Origin: W589 sp964611805
GTDB taxonomy: Bacteria; Chloroflexota; Dehalococcoidia; Dehalococcoidales; Fen-1064
Direction: 5' to 3'
Assembly (NCBI GenBank): GCA_964611805.1
Contig: CAZTBG010000002.1
Span: 1 to 63,026 of the forward strand
Length of the DNA stretch: 63,026 nt
The notes beneath the pieces were generated by a model. The model was not told the origin of the DNA, made no database searches, and was given only the letters and a program-made list of their open reading frames with translations. Positions 1-8,542 of the stretch are shown here, piece by piece. A program made the translations under genes and the position numbers. How positions within the stretch are numbered: the first letter of the stretch is position 1; every line of letters starts with the position of its first letter.

Positions 1-1127
1 GAAGCGTGCAGCACACGTGAATCGTGCAGCGGCAGCGAATAGGCCCAGCGGCCCATCCCTTGGCCGGCAATACTGTAGAAATAACCTGGCGTCTCCTCGT
101 CGCCAATCAGACCGGAATTGCCCAGTATCCCATCGGTGCCGCCGCCATTGACCCCGCCAGTTCGTCTCTTCGTCCCAGGTTCAGCGACGAGTAACCGGTC
201 CTCAATTCCCTTGTAGTTGTAGGGAGACATGGGAGCGCCAGCGCGAGAGGAGCGCAACCATTCCCCGGTCCACGGCAAACGCATATTGGCGGTGCGCAGC
301 TGGACGACCTCCTCCCCAGCCTCGACCTGACCACCCAGACCTCGCACGTCAATCAGTTCCTGCAATGAGCCGACGCCCGGCCATGGAATGATGTTGTAGC
401 CCCACATCGTATTGCGCGAGTTGTTATACGTCACGGTCTCCACGTCATTGCGAGCGACATTTTCCCAGCCCGCGGCTGTGTACAGCAAGGAAGTGAGTTG
501 GATTCCCCATTTGCCGTCATTATTCGTCACACCATAAATACCCTGGCTGACACCAAGCTTCTGGCCGTCTCCCCGATACCGCGTATAGGTCAGCTCCAAT
601 CCCGCATGGATCGGAGTGTACATCAGCAACTGCATTCCGTCGAGGATGTCATAGGTGTCCGGCTTCAGAGTGGCGTCATCGCCGGTGCCCACCTTCATGG
701 AGGGGGGCGGATTCTTCACAAAATCGTCAGCCGTTTTGTACACGATGGGATCCACTTCACCAAAGATTTCGTCAAAGGTGGCGAAGGGGAAGTGCAACGT
801 GCTGGCTACGCCGTCCATGTCACGACTCGCCATGGCGGCGAAGTAGTCGGTCAATAGGCGCATGCCTTCCTTTACTGATGTTTGGTAGTACATGGGGAAG
901 CGGGCATCGACCATGGCGAGAGGGCGCAAACCCTTCGGCTTAGGATGATCTTCGGGCATCTTGGCATAGCGTTCGACAAGCGCCTTCATGTCGGGCGACA
1001 GCTTGTCCCAGATTTCAGGCCAGGGATAAGGGCCGACATCCGGCGCCGTGCCGGGCTTGATCAGTTCACTCGGATCTGGCTGGGCCGACTGTTCTTCTGT
1101 CATTCCGTTCTTCGTAATTTCAGACAT
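1..1127 (-). CDS. Unidentified protein, 5' part only (runs off left edge)
   Basis: A minus-strand frame stays open from ATG at 1127 to the window edge, giving at least 375 residues with no stop. The start is well supported: a perfect AAGGAGG lies at 1134-1140. The protein begins MSEITKNG and is rich in Trp, Tyr and Pro. Residues ~85-150 (LLTDYFAAMASRDMDGVAST and following) read like an NTF2/SnoaL-type alpha+beta fold, but I do not recognise the family. No signal peptide or membrane segment is visible. The 3' end lies outside the window. Coding status is strong; function is unknown. Confidence 0.75.
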   Translation of the reverse strand, partial: MSEITKNGMTEEQSAQPDPSELIKPGTAPDVGPYPWPEIWDKLSPDMKALVERYAKMPEDHPKPKGLRPLAMVDARFPMYYQTSVKEGMRLLTDYFAAMASRDMDGVASTLHFPFATFDEIFGEVDPIVYKTADDFVKNPPPSMKVGTGDDATLKPDTYDILDGMQLLMYTPIHAGLELTYTRYRGDGQKLGVSQGIYGVTNNDGKWGIQLTSLLYTAAGWENVARNDVETVTYNNSRNTMWGYNIIPWPGVGSLQELIDVRGLGGQVEAGEEVVQLRTANMRLPWTGEWLRSSRAGAPMSPYNYKGIEDRLLVAEPGTKRRTGGVNGGGTDGILGNSGLIGDEETPGYFYSIAGQGMGRWAYSLPLHDSRVLHA

Positions 1128-1168
1128 TGATTTCCTCCTTATTTATTGCTGATTTTCAACCATATTGT

Positions 1169-1197
1169 ACTGTACTACCCATACGATGTAATTTCAA
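1169..1197 (-). promoter_or_regulatory. Candidate sigma-70 promoter for the left-edge gene
   Basis: On the minus strand TTGAAA (1192-1197) and TACAGT (1169-1174) are separated by 17 bp. They lie about 40 bp upstream of the ATG at 1127. Spacing is ideal and both hexamers are near consensus, but the region is AT-rich, so chance occurrence is possible. Confidence 0.35.
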
Positions 1198-1283
1198 AGT
1201 AGTAATTAGACCTTAATAATTAAACTGGTGAAAATAGTATAAGGTTTCTTATGATAGTTTCCTCGTAAGGCACATTTCACATT

Positions 1284-1493
1284 CTAGTAGATTGTTAACC
1301 GGCTTCGACCAAGATTATTACTCCCGGCTATCAGTCTCTTGGCATGTTCTTCTATGATTCGATGCTTATGTGCAATATTTAATCCAAATCGTTCAGTTAA
1401 CCACCAGCTCACTATACCCCGATACCTAAACCACTTAAGAAGCTCCAAAGCATGTTCCAACCCATAACAACTGCTCCTGCTAAGATTCCATAA
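1284..1493 (-). pseudogene. Possible decayed gene remnant
   Basis: This lies in the 1.1-1.9 kb intergenic stretch. A stop-to-stop minus frame of 69 codons has protein-like composition (…LELLKWFRYRGIVSWWLTER…, then IIEEHAKRLIAGSNNLGRSR). It has no good start codon or ribosome site, so it is probably the tail of a lost gene. I do not recognise the family. The rest of 1141-1882 is AT-rich and shows nothing else convincing. Confidence 0.3.
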
Positions 1494-1882
1494 TCAGGTA
1501 CCCATGTTTCTTCTGTGTTTTACCAGTGTCAATGCATGATTCTAGATAATATAAAGATAAGTTATCGAAGTGAAAGATTCTGAGTTTGAGTTAAAAGGTA
1601 CTACATTTCATTGTTGAATCTCTTGGAAGCCTTAGTATTTGAGGGTCTTAAATAGAGTAGAATTGAGTCTAGTATCACATAATCATTACTCTACGCCTTA
1701 CCTTAATAGAATACGAACAAAACCAAGAAAAGTTTTTAGAAGAGAGCGTCGGGGGAGGGTTAATCGATTAGTCAATTCAAAATCCTCTTGTTTTGTTACC
1801 GATAATAGAGTAAATTCAGACAAGACTTGTGGGTCTCACGAGTAAAGTGGCAGGCAATTAATTTTAGTGGGAGGGTGTAACC

Positions 1883-2860
1883 ATGAAATGGATCATTATC
1901 ATTGCTGTAATCAGTTTAATTGGTGGCGGGCTATTTGGGTATGCGCTTTCTTCTTTCTGGATAAATGGACCTAAGATAGAAACTCTGCAGACTCAAGTTG
2001 ATGAGCTTGAGTCTAATGTAACCAACCTTGAAGGAACTGTTGCCGAACAAGCAACTCAGCTTATTGATTTAGACGCAGAGCTGAACGATGCAGAAGCGGA
2101 AACTACGTATTATGCACAGCAAACAACCACTCTACAATCTCAAGTTACCTTTCTACAGACAGATTTGGATACGGCTAGAGATCAGGTAACATATTACCAA
2201 AATCAAATAACTCTGCTTCAATCACAATCATCAGACACACAAGAACTTCTGAGCACGATACTCGGAATCACGGTAATCCAAAATTATACATGGTATTATC
2301 AGTATAGAACCTGGAATTGTGACCTGCCCATATCGCTTTCAACCTATGTTGAATTCTTGGAGAGACCAAGACCAACTCTAATCTCCTCGTACGTCAATAT
2401 GGCGACAGATCCTGATGATGACTTTTTTATTAACTCTGTAATTCAAGAATTAGACGAGGTAGCCTTGGAGTATCATCTTGACGAAGCTCAGAAACTGGAA
2501 TTAGTAATTACTTTTGTTCAGAGTATAGCGTACACAGATGACAGTGTTACAACAATTGCCGATGAATATCCCTGTTATCCAATAGAGACCATATTTAATA
2601 GGGGAGGCGATTGTGAGGACACTTCAATACTACTCGCAACACTTCTTGACGCGATGGGATATGATGTTGCTTTGCTTTATCTAGATGAAGCTCAACACAT
2701 GGCGGTTGGCATTGCGCTACCTGTAACTCATGGTCAGTACTACGAATGCAACGGGAAACAGTATTTCTATATAGAGACAACGAAGGAAATGTGGCCGATA
2801 GGGCAAATATCACTAGAGCTAGCTGGCACACATGCATATGTATACCCGCTGAGAGATTAG
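1883..2860 (+). CDS. Membrane-anchored coiled-coil transglutaminase-like protein
   Basis: 325 residues, with GGGAGG before the ATG. Residues ~2-24 form one hydrophobic N-terminal anchor. Residues ~32-125 form a long Gln/Leu/Thr-rich coiled coil (repeated LQ-Q and LE motifs). Residues ~190-320 carry a transglutaminase-like (papain-fold) domain with the core GGDCEDTS (Cys nucleophile), a downstream His in QHMAVG, and an acidic residue in the IETTKE segment, in the order expected for the Cys-His-Asp/Glu triad. It is likely an extracytoplasmic cysteine protease or transglutaminase-like enzyme tethered to the membrane. The substrate is unknown. It stands alone, with a repeat array and assembly gap directly downstream. 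Confidence 0.75.
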   Translation: MKWIIIIAVISLIGGGLFGYALSSFWINGPKIETLQTQVDELESNVTNLEGTVAEQATQLIDLDAELNDAEAETTYYAQQTTTLQSQVTFLQTDLDTARDQVTYYQNQITLLQSQSSDTQELLSTILGITVIQNYTWYYQYRTWNCDLPISLSTYVEFLERPRPTLISSYVNMATDPDDDFFINSVIQELDEVALEYHLDEAQKLELVITFVQSIAYTDDSVTTIADEYPCYPIETIFNRGGDCEDTSILLATLLDAMGYDVALLYLDEAQHMAVGIALPVTHGQYYECNGKQYFYIETTKEMWPIGQISLELAGTHAYVYPLRD

Positions 2861-2897
2861 AATAGACAATGAAGACAGCAGAAGATATTGACCTGCA

Positions 2898-3247
2898 AAC
2901 TCAGTTTGAGAGCGCGGACTGTAGTCCATCCCAGGCTCAATCTGAGAGTGCTNNNNNNNNNNNNNNNNNNNNNNNNNNNNNNNNNNNNNNNNNNNNNNNN
3001 NNNNNNNNNNNNNNNNNNNNNNNNNNNNNNNNNNNNNNNNNNNNNNNNNNNNAACTCAGTTTGAGAGCGCGGACTGTAGTCCATCCCAGGCTCAATCTGA
3101 GAGTGCTTACTATGGTCCATGTGGGCTCAATCTGAGAGTGCGAACTGGTGGATCACCGCAGGCTTAATCTGAGAGTGTTTACTATGGTCCACGTGGGCTT
3201 AATCTGAGAGTGCTTACTTCGGTCCACGTTGGCTCAATCTGAGAGTG
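2898..3247 (+). repeat. ~35-bp tandem repeat array interrupted by the assembly gap
   Basis: Copies of the core AATCTGAGAGTG recur at 3094, 3129, 3166, 3201 and 3236 (spacing 35, 37, 35, 35), each preceded by GGTCCA-like and GGGCT(C/T) segments. Another copy lies left of the gap at 2939. Units diverge by a few bases. No coding frame is shared across units, so this is noncoding tandem DNA. Confidence 0.8.
2953..3052. other. Assembly gap of 100 N
   Basis: Exactly 100 N, the conventional length for an unknown gap. The 55 bases to its left (2898-2952) and the 55 to its right (3053-3107) are identical, so the two contig ends overlap and the true gap may be zero or negative. Confidence 0.95.
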
Positions 3248-3733
3248 CTGAAGAGGACAATCTCACAGCACCGGCGAGGGTGCAGCATTTCTAACTGAAT
3301 TAGCGCAAGGGAGGTTAATCGAAAACGGGGTAAGTGACTACACAAAACGATGAATTGTGTAATGAACCAGTTACCGTAGCACGTTCCGGACGTTCTTCAT
3401 CAGAATGAACGACGGAAGTAGCGGAAGTAATGACGGAATGGGTGGATGCAAGGAACAGCGGAACGAACGGATGGAACGGATGAACGAAGGAACAACACCG
3501 GAACCAAACAGAAGTCGTGATACCCTTTAGTCCCAGCACAAACCTCGCTTCAGTTTAATCCAATAAGGCCAACAAAAAATCATAAGGTAAAATTCTAAGA
3601 ATTAGCTCGTTTATCACCCCACAAGGCAAAATATGACGAGGGAAGATAAATAAAACCGACAAAAGTGCTATCCTTGCTCTCCGAATTTTAGGGAAGTATA
3701 ATCTGTCAGCAGAGGTATAGAGGCAGCTCAAGT
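3248..3733. other. Noncoding stretch after the repeat array
   Basis: No convincing gene. Positions ~3390-3500 are a degenerate GGAACG/GGAAG-rich purine tract on the plus strand that opens spurious minus-strand frames. The remainder is AT-rich leader sequence for the following operon. Confidence 0.5.
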
Positions 3734-3762
3734 TTGACATCTGCCGGTTCACTCTATATTAT
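3734..3762 (+). promoter_or_regulatory. Sigma-70 promoter of the reductase/fatty-acid operon
   Basis: A perfect TTGACA (3734-3739), a 17-bp spacer and TATTAT (3757-3762) predict a start near 3769, about 40 bp before the first ATG at 3808. The next genes are closely spaced, so this promoter may drive the whole 3.8-16.4 kb string. Confidence 0.65.
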
Positions 3763-3807
3763 TCTATTAGATATACCTAGAGTACCTATGCACAGAATTA
3801 TTTTACT

Positions 3808-4974
3808 ATGGATTACTTAAATACTCGTAGCACTGAATCACTAAATCTTGAAGAGTTCCGTGCGGTCAATGGCACCTTCCCCAAAACCAAAGAAATTCTG
3901 GATTTAAAGCAACAGGGTAATAAAGTCTTTGGCTGGCTCTGCACTTACGTTCCCGAAGAGGTTATGCATGCCGCTGGCATCCTTCCTGTGCGCATTACTG
4001 GTTATTCCCAAGAGACCGAACTAGAGGACGGCAACGCCTATCTTTACATCAATAACTGTTCTTTCTCGCGGAGCTGTCTCCAGATGGGGCTGCGGGGAGA
4101 ATATGACTATCTTGATGGAGTTGTTGCCGGTTCAACCTGCGACGGAGCACGCCGCTTGTTTGATTTGTGGCAGCACTATATCAAAGTGCCCTTTCAACAT
4201 ATTCTTACAGTACCCCGAAAATACACTGAGCGAGCACATTGCCTTTATTACGAACAGGCAGTGAAGTTTAAAGAGCACCTGGAGCGGCACCTTGATTTTG
4301 AGATAACCGATGAAGCACTGCTGAAGTCAATCTCCTTGTTCAATGAATCGCGGGAACTGCTAAAAGAGCTCTACCAGCTAAGAAAGCTCGACAGGCCGCC
4401 CATTACCGGCAGCGAGACGATGGAAGTACTTAACGCTAGTTTTCGTATGCCGAAGGAACTGTTTAATCATTACCTGCGTCAGTTACTTGATGAACTGGCA
4501 GTATCAAAAATCGAGCACCAAAATCAGGCGCGGTTGATGGTCACCGGCAGTGTCATGAACAACCCGGAATTTATCCATTCCATTGAAGAACTGGGTGGTC
4601 TGGTGGTCACCGACGAGCTGTGTACCAGTACCCGCTACTGGTCCGACCCGGTAGTCCTGAATGGCCGTTCTCCCCTGGAAGCAATCTCGCGGCGTTATCT
4701 CAGCAACTTTCCCTGCGCGCGGATGGTGCCTTCGGAAGAGCGGTTTGACCGCATCCTACAGCTGGTCCGTGATTATAAGGTTGATGGAGTTATCAGCCAG
4801 ATTATCCGTTACTGTGTGCCCTATGCACATGATTTGCCACTTCTTACCGAAAGGCTGAAGGCAGCCGGTATACCAACCCTGGCGCTGGACGTTGAGTATG
4901 GCACCCCCGGCTCGGGGCAAATCCGTACCAGGGTGCAGGCTTTCATGGAAATGCTGGAAACGAGGAAGAGATGA
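3808..4974 (+). CDS. 2-hydroxyacyl-CoA dehydratase / benzoyl-CoA reductase type subunit (BcrC/HgdB-like)
   Basis: 388 residues, the usual size for BcrC/HgdB-family subunits. Cys84 (INNCSFS), Cys111 (STCDGARR) and Cys336 (IIRYCVP) match the spacing of the three cysteines that hold the [4Fe-4S] cluster in this family; FGWLCTYVPEE and TDELCTSTRYW are further family-like segments. The enzymes take one low-potential electron from an ATP-driven activase to dehydrate 2-hydroxyacyl-CoA or reduce an aromatic acyl-CoA. It overlaps the next subunit by 4 bp (ATGA). No clear Shine-Dalgarno precedes the ATG. The substrate cannot be read from sequence; with two subunits and two activases the set resembles the BcrCBAD layout. 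Confidence 0.8.
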   Translation: MDYLNTRSTESLNLEEFRAVNGTFPKTKEILDLKQQGNKVFGWLCTYVPEEVMHAAGILPVRITGYSQETELEDGNAYLYINNCSFSRSCLQMGLRGEYDYLDGVVAGSTCDGARRLFDLWQHYIKVPFQHILTVPRKYTERAHCLYYEQAVKFKEHLERHLDFEITDEALLKSISLFNESRELLKELYQLRKLDRPPITGSETMEVLNASFRMPKELFNHYLRQLLDELAVSKIEHQNQARLMVTGSVMNNPEFIHSIEELGGLVVTDELCTSTRYWSDPVVLNGRSPLEAISRRYLSNFPCARMVPSEERFDRILQLVRDYKVDGVISQIIRYCVPYAHDLPLLTERLKAAGIPTLALDVEYGTPGSGQIRTRVQAFMEMLETRKR

Positions 4975-6239
4975 CAACTGCCGAGAGCAGGAGCGAGATA
5001 GATATACTCATTCGAACCTATCGACTGCTGGCCAGGATGAATCGAGCCCAGAACAAAGGGGGTTCGAGCCATACCCTTTACTTCCAGCTGCTTGCTGACT
5101 ATTATACCCGTGTCCGCAATGCCCATGAAGAAGGAAAACTACTGGCTGCCCATACCGTTTTTTTCCCTACCGAAGTCCTCTATGCCATGGATATTGTACC
5201 CATGCACACTGAAATGACAACATGGCTCTCTGCCCTGTTCCTGCGGGAACAGGCAGGACTGCTAGCAAAAGGTGCCGAACTGGGCCTAGCCCCGGAAATC
5301 TGCTCCCCGCATCGAGGTGTCGCCGGTATCTTTGCCCTGAACGCCATCCCGCGACCAGACATCATCCTCTGGTCCAACCTCATTTGTGACAACACCGCCA
5401 AATCCGGTGAACTGATGATGGAACTGAGTGATAGTCCCGGCTTTTTCCTGGACAATCCCTTCCAGAATTCCTCCGGCGAAATGGATTACCTGGTCGGTGA
5501 GCTGGAAGACATGGTGCACTTCCTTGAAGAAAGGTCCGGCAGGAAGATGGACTGGGACAGGTTATCGGAAATGGTAGCTCGTACGAACGACGAGATTGAC
5601 CTCTACCGGGAGATAGGTGAGCTGCGTAAGGCAGTACCCTCACCGATGTCAGTCATGGATGACCTAGAATTGCTTTCTGCAGACTACATGTTTCCCGGCC
5701 AGCCGGAAGCAATCCAGTACCTGACACATCTGCGGGACGAGTTAAAGGGGATGGTGCAGGAAGGTAAGGGAGCCGTCACCAACGAGCGTTTCCGACTGAT
5801 GACACTGTTCATCCCGCCCATGTACCTGATGAGTTACTTGGAACAGTTGTTCGAAGAGTACGGTGCGGTAAGCGTGGTGGAACCACTCTTCACCCTCTGG
5901 TCGGAAGGCTGGCTGGACCCCGCCCATCCACTGGAGAGCGTGGCCAAGAAGTCGTTTCTGATTCCCGAGAGAAGAAGCATGTACGGACCACTCGGTGAAC
6001 AGGCCCTGCAGGATATTATTGATTGTGCCGAGCAATACAAGGTTGACGGAGCGATTTACTGGGCATTCATGGGCTGTCGTCATACCTGCGCTACTATCAA
6101 GGTCATCAAGGAAACACTGAGTGAAGTAGATGTCCCGATGCTTACCATCGACTGCGATATTGTCGACCCGACCATTAACTCTGAGGAAGAAGTCCGAGAA
6201 AAGTTGGAGCAGTTTTTTGAGATGCTGGAGGACCGCTAG
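4971..6239 (+). CDS. Second dehydratase/reductase subunit (BcrB-like)
   Basis: 422 residues, close to the BcrB size. The fold is the same family as its upstream neighbour but divergent: LLAAHTVFFPTEVLYAMDIV at ~58-77 is the typical N-terminal Fe-S region. Cys111 (EICSPHRG), Cys139 (NLICDNTA) and Cys369/373 (MGCRHTC) are candidate cluster ligands. It would form the heterodimer with the 3808-4974 product and receive electrons from the activases encoded next. It starts inside the stop of the previous gene (ATGA) and ends 3 bp before the next ATG, so translation is probably coupled. Family call is good; substrate is unknown. Confidence 0.75.
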   Translation: MTTAESRSEIDILIRTYRLLARMNRAQNKGGSSHTLYFQLLADYYTRVRNAHEEGKLLAAHTVFFPTEVLYAMDIVPMHTEMTTWLSALFLREQAGLLAKGAELGLAPEICSPHRGVAGIFALNAIPRPDIILWSNLICDNTAKSGELMMELSDSPGFFLDNPFQNSSGEMDYLVGELEDMVHFLEERSGRKMDWDRLSEMVARTNDEIDLYREIGELRKAVPSPMSVMDDLELLSADYMFPGQPEAIQYLTHLRDELKGMVQEGKGAVTNERFRLMTLFIPPMYLMSYLEQLFEEYGAVSVVEPLFTLWSEGWLDPAHPLESVAKKSFLIPERRSMYGPLGEQALQDIIDCAEQYKVDGAIYWAFMGCRHTCATIKVIKETLSEVDVPMLTIDCDIVDPTINSEEEVREKLEQFFEMLEDR

Positions 6240-6242
6240 TCT

Positions 6243-7034
6243 ATGCAGACGCTGGGCATTGACATTGGTAGTTTGAATATCAAGGCTGTAGTCCTCGACG
6301 AGGAAGGCCCCATCGGCACCAGTATCATGCCTCTGGGTGACGAGGTCGGAGACAGTGTGCACGCCGCACTGGAAAAGGCAACGACGGAGGCCGGTCTGAG
6401 CCTGGATAGCTTGCCTGTTGTGGCTACCGGCGTCGGGGCAAAGACGATTTCTTTTGTTCCGCAACAGAAATCGATTACCACCTGCCTGGCCCGGGGTATC
6501 CAGTACCTCTTTCCATCGGCGCGCATGGCGATTGACATGGGAGCTGAAAGCACCACCGTCATCAAGCTTAATGAGCGGGGCAGACTTACCGACTGGGCCA
6601 ACCACGACAAATGCGCCTCGGGGACGGGGCTGTTTTTACAGCAGATGGCCAAGCTTATGGGCCTACCTCTGGACGAGATGGCACGTCTCTCACTGCAGGC
6701 TCGCGCACGTGCCGATATCACCAACACCTGCGCCGTTTTTGCTGAGTCAGAGGTGATTTCCCACGTGCACCGTGACCCTCCTACCCCAAAAGAAGATATC
6801 ATCGCCGGCATTTACTATTCAGTGGTGAGCCGCATCATGTCCATGTGCAAACGCGTCGGCATTACCCGGGAGGTTGCGGTCACTGGTGGTGCTGCCTTAA
6901 ATGACGGCTTGGTAAATATCCTCGAACAAGAACTTGGCTTTGAGGTGCTGAAGCCTGCATCACCCCAGATTGTTGCGGCACTGGGCGCGGCGATTGTTGC
7001 CCGCGAAAACTCGGAGAAGGGGACCAAAAAATGA
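6243..7034 (+). CDS. BadF/BcrD-type activase ATPase
   Basis: 263 residues, the size of HgdC/BcrD activators. It belongs to the actin/Hsp70-fold BadF/BadG family: N-terminal phosphate loop GIDIGSLNIK (~5-14), second loop IDMGAEST (~97-104), and the two cysteines that bridge the subunit-interface [4Fe-4S] cluster, Cys124 in HDKCASGTG and Cys163 in NTCAVFAESE. The protein hydrolyses ATP to push an electron into the dehydratase/reductase. It overlaps the next gene by 4 bp. Possessing a second, different activase beside it argues for the BcrA/BcrD heterodimer arrangement rather than a simple homodimeric HgdC. Confidence 0.85.
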   Translation: MQTLGIDIGSLNIKAVVLDEEGPIGTSIMPLGDEVGDSVHAALEKATTEAGLSLDSLPVVATGVGAKTISFVPQQKSITTCLARGIQYLFPSARMAIDMGAESTTVIKLNERGRLTDWANHDKCASGTGLFLQQMAKLMGLPLDEMARLSLQARARADITNTCAVFAESEVISHVHRDPPTPKEDIIAGIYYSVVSRIMSMCKRVGITREVAVTGGAALNDGLVNILEQELGFEVLKPASPQIVAALGAAIVARENSEKGTKK

Positions 7035-8098
7035 TTACTGCCGGCATAGATATCGGCTCCCGTGCTGCCAAAGCGATTATTCTTAAAGACGGTGCTATTA
7101 TTGCCTCCACCATTTGTGATACAGGACCAGAGAGCGTAAAGACCGCCTACGCGACAATAGACTCAGCTATGGAAGGCACTGGGCTTGCTCTTGATGATAT
7201 TGACTACATTGTCGCCACTGGGTACGGGCGTGTCCTTGTCCCCTTTGCCAGAGAGAATGTCTCCGAGATTAGCTGTCATGCCCTCGGCATTAACTGGTAT
7301 TACCCGTCGGTGAGGACCGTTCTGGATATGGGGGGACAGGACTGCAAGGCAATCAGCGTCGATGCCGAAGGTCGTGTTACGAACTTCGTGATGAACGACA
7401 AATGCGCCGGCGGTACCGGCCGTTTCCTGGAAATGATAGCCGATGTACTGGGAACAACGCTCGGGGAAATCGGTGACCTGGCATTACAATCAAGACAGGA
7501 AATCCCCTTCAACACTATCTGTGCTGTCTTTGCCAAAACAGAGGCTATTGCCTACCTCCGGCAGGGCATCAGCCGCAGCGACATCCTGGCCGGGCTGAAT
7601 GAAGCCATTGCTATCCGCTGCCTCAATCTGCTCAAGAAGGTGTCCATTGAGAAGGATTTCACTATTACGGGTGGCATCGCTAAAAATAAGGGCATGGTAT
7701 CGAAAATTAGCGAGAAGGTCGGCCTGGAGCCACTGCTGGCCGAAGATCCGCAGCTCATCGGAGCACTCGGTGCCGCTCTCTTCGCCCAGCGAAAGTATGC
7801 AGGCAAAGAGTCTGTAAAAGAGGCCAGGATACAGTACGGCTATAACGACGGTACCGGCGACTATTTCATTACCATTGACTTGGAGAAGTGCGATGGGTGT
7901 GGCGAATGTGTGTCTGCCTGCCCGGCATCTATCTTTGAGGTAGTCCACGAGGACTCTCGTCAGTCCAAAGCCAGGGTAGCGGAAGAAGCCCGAAAACGCC
8001 TGTCAATACTATGCCCCGGTTATGACTTGTGCCACCGTACTCATGATAATAACTGTCAGGTTGCTTGCCAGAAGGGTGCTATCAGCCTCAGCTGGTAA
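7031..8098 (+). CDS. BadF-type activase fused to a C-terminal two-cluster ferredoxin (BcrA-like)
   Basis: 355 residues. Residues 1-255 are a full activase with GIDIGSRAAK, DMGGQDCK, and cluster cysteines Cys125 (NDKCAGGTG) and Cys164 (NTICAVFAKTE). After a linker, residues ~280-355 carry a ferredoxin-like domain: C287-xx-C290-xx-C293-xxx-C297-P and a second set C328, C334, C342, C346 with looser spacing. In known systems the low-potential ferredoxin donor is a separate protein, so the fusion places donor and ATPase in one chain. Start ATG overlaps the upstream activase. Family call is firm; the second cluster's geometry is irregular and may not be a standard [4Fe-4S] site. Confidence 0.85.
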   Translation: MITAGIDIGSRAAKAIILKDGAIIASTICDTGPESVKTAYATIDSAMEGTGLALDDIDYIVATGYGRVLVPFARENVSEISCHALGINWYYPSVRTVLDMGGQDCKAISVDAEGRVTNFVMNDKCAGGTGRFLEMIADVLGTTLGEIGDLALQSRQEIPFNTICAVFAKTEAIAYLRQGISRSDILAGLNEAIAIRCLNLLKKVSIEKDFTITGGIAKNKGMVSKISEKVGLEPLLAEDPQLIGALGAALFAQRKYAGKESVKEARIQYGYNDGTGDYFITIDLEKCDGCGECVSACPASIFEVVHEDSRQSKARVAEEARKRLSILCPGYDLCHRTHDNNCQVACQKGAISLSW

Positions 8099-8121
8099 GT
8101 AAATCAGGGATTCGGAGATAT

Positions 8122-8529
8122 ATGACACAGGCGAGAATAGAGTACGAAAAGCTCACCGCCGGATATGAGTTCACGCCAGCCGAATTCCAGTTGGATGAAG
8201 AAAAGGTGGCGGCGTACCTCCAGGCGGTCGATGATAATACCCGTATTTATGAGGAAAACAAGGTTGTCCCGCCGATGGCGGTTGCCGCACTGGCTATGGC
8301 GGCGCTATCTACCGGCCTTGTATTACCGGACGGTACGATTCATGTCTCGCAAGACCTGGAATTCAATGAAATGGCCGTCACCGGAGAAAGGCTTACCAGC
8401 CATGCCAGGGTCAACCGTAAAGTGGAGCGGGGCAAGTTCCACATGCTGACTATTGAAATCAACGTAACCAATCAGAAGAATAAGAAGGTAATAACTGGAG
8501 AGACGAGCTTCATATTACCACTATCATGA
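8122..8529 (+). CDS. Hot-dog dehydratase subunit, HadA/MaoC-N-like
   Basis: 135 residues from the ATG at 8122, preceded by GGAG at 8114-8117; an in-frame ATG at 8065 would intrude into the upstream ferredoxin domain and is less likely. The sequence fits the MaoC N-terminal/FAS1-type hot-dog fold (YEFTPAEFQLDEEKVAAYLQ, then PPMAVAALAMAAL, then LTSHARV). It lacks the catalytic D-x-N-P-x-H motif, which its downstream partner has, so the two probably form a heterodimeric (R)-3-hydroxyacyl-ACP dehydratase like mycobacterial HadAB. It lies 24 bp after the activase gene and 13 bp before the partner. Confidence 0.65.
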   Translation: MTQARIEYEKLTAGYEFTPAEFQLDEEKVAAYLQAVDDNTRIYEENKVVPPMAVAALAMAALSTGLVLPDGTIHVSQDLEFNEMAVTGERLTSHARVNRKVERGKFHMLTIEINVTNQKNKKVITGETSFILPLS

Positions 8530-8542
8530 TGGGGATATTGTA

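Noticed and set aside
498..1130. Several plus-strand open frames
   Set aside because: They lie opposite the minus-strand gene 1-1127, which has a perfect ribosome site and stays open across the full span.
2869..3135. Open frames crossing the N gap
   Set aside because: They exist only because N codons read as open and they fall in tandem repeat DNA.
3053..3247. CRISPR array
   Set aside because: The 35-bp units are contiguous with no unique spacers, and no cas genes are in the window.
3315..3752. Two minus-strand frames of 65-74 codons
   Set aside because: The first is opened by a GGAACG-rich tract and has low-complexity composition; neither has a ribosome site.
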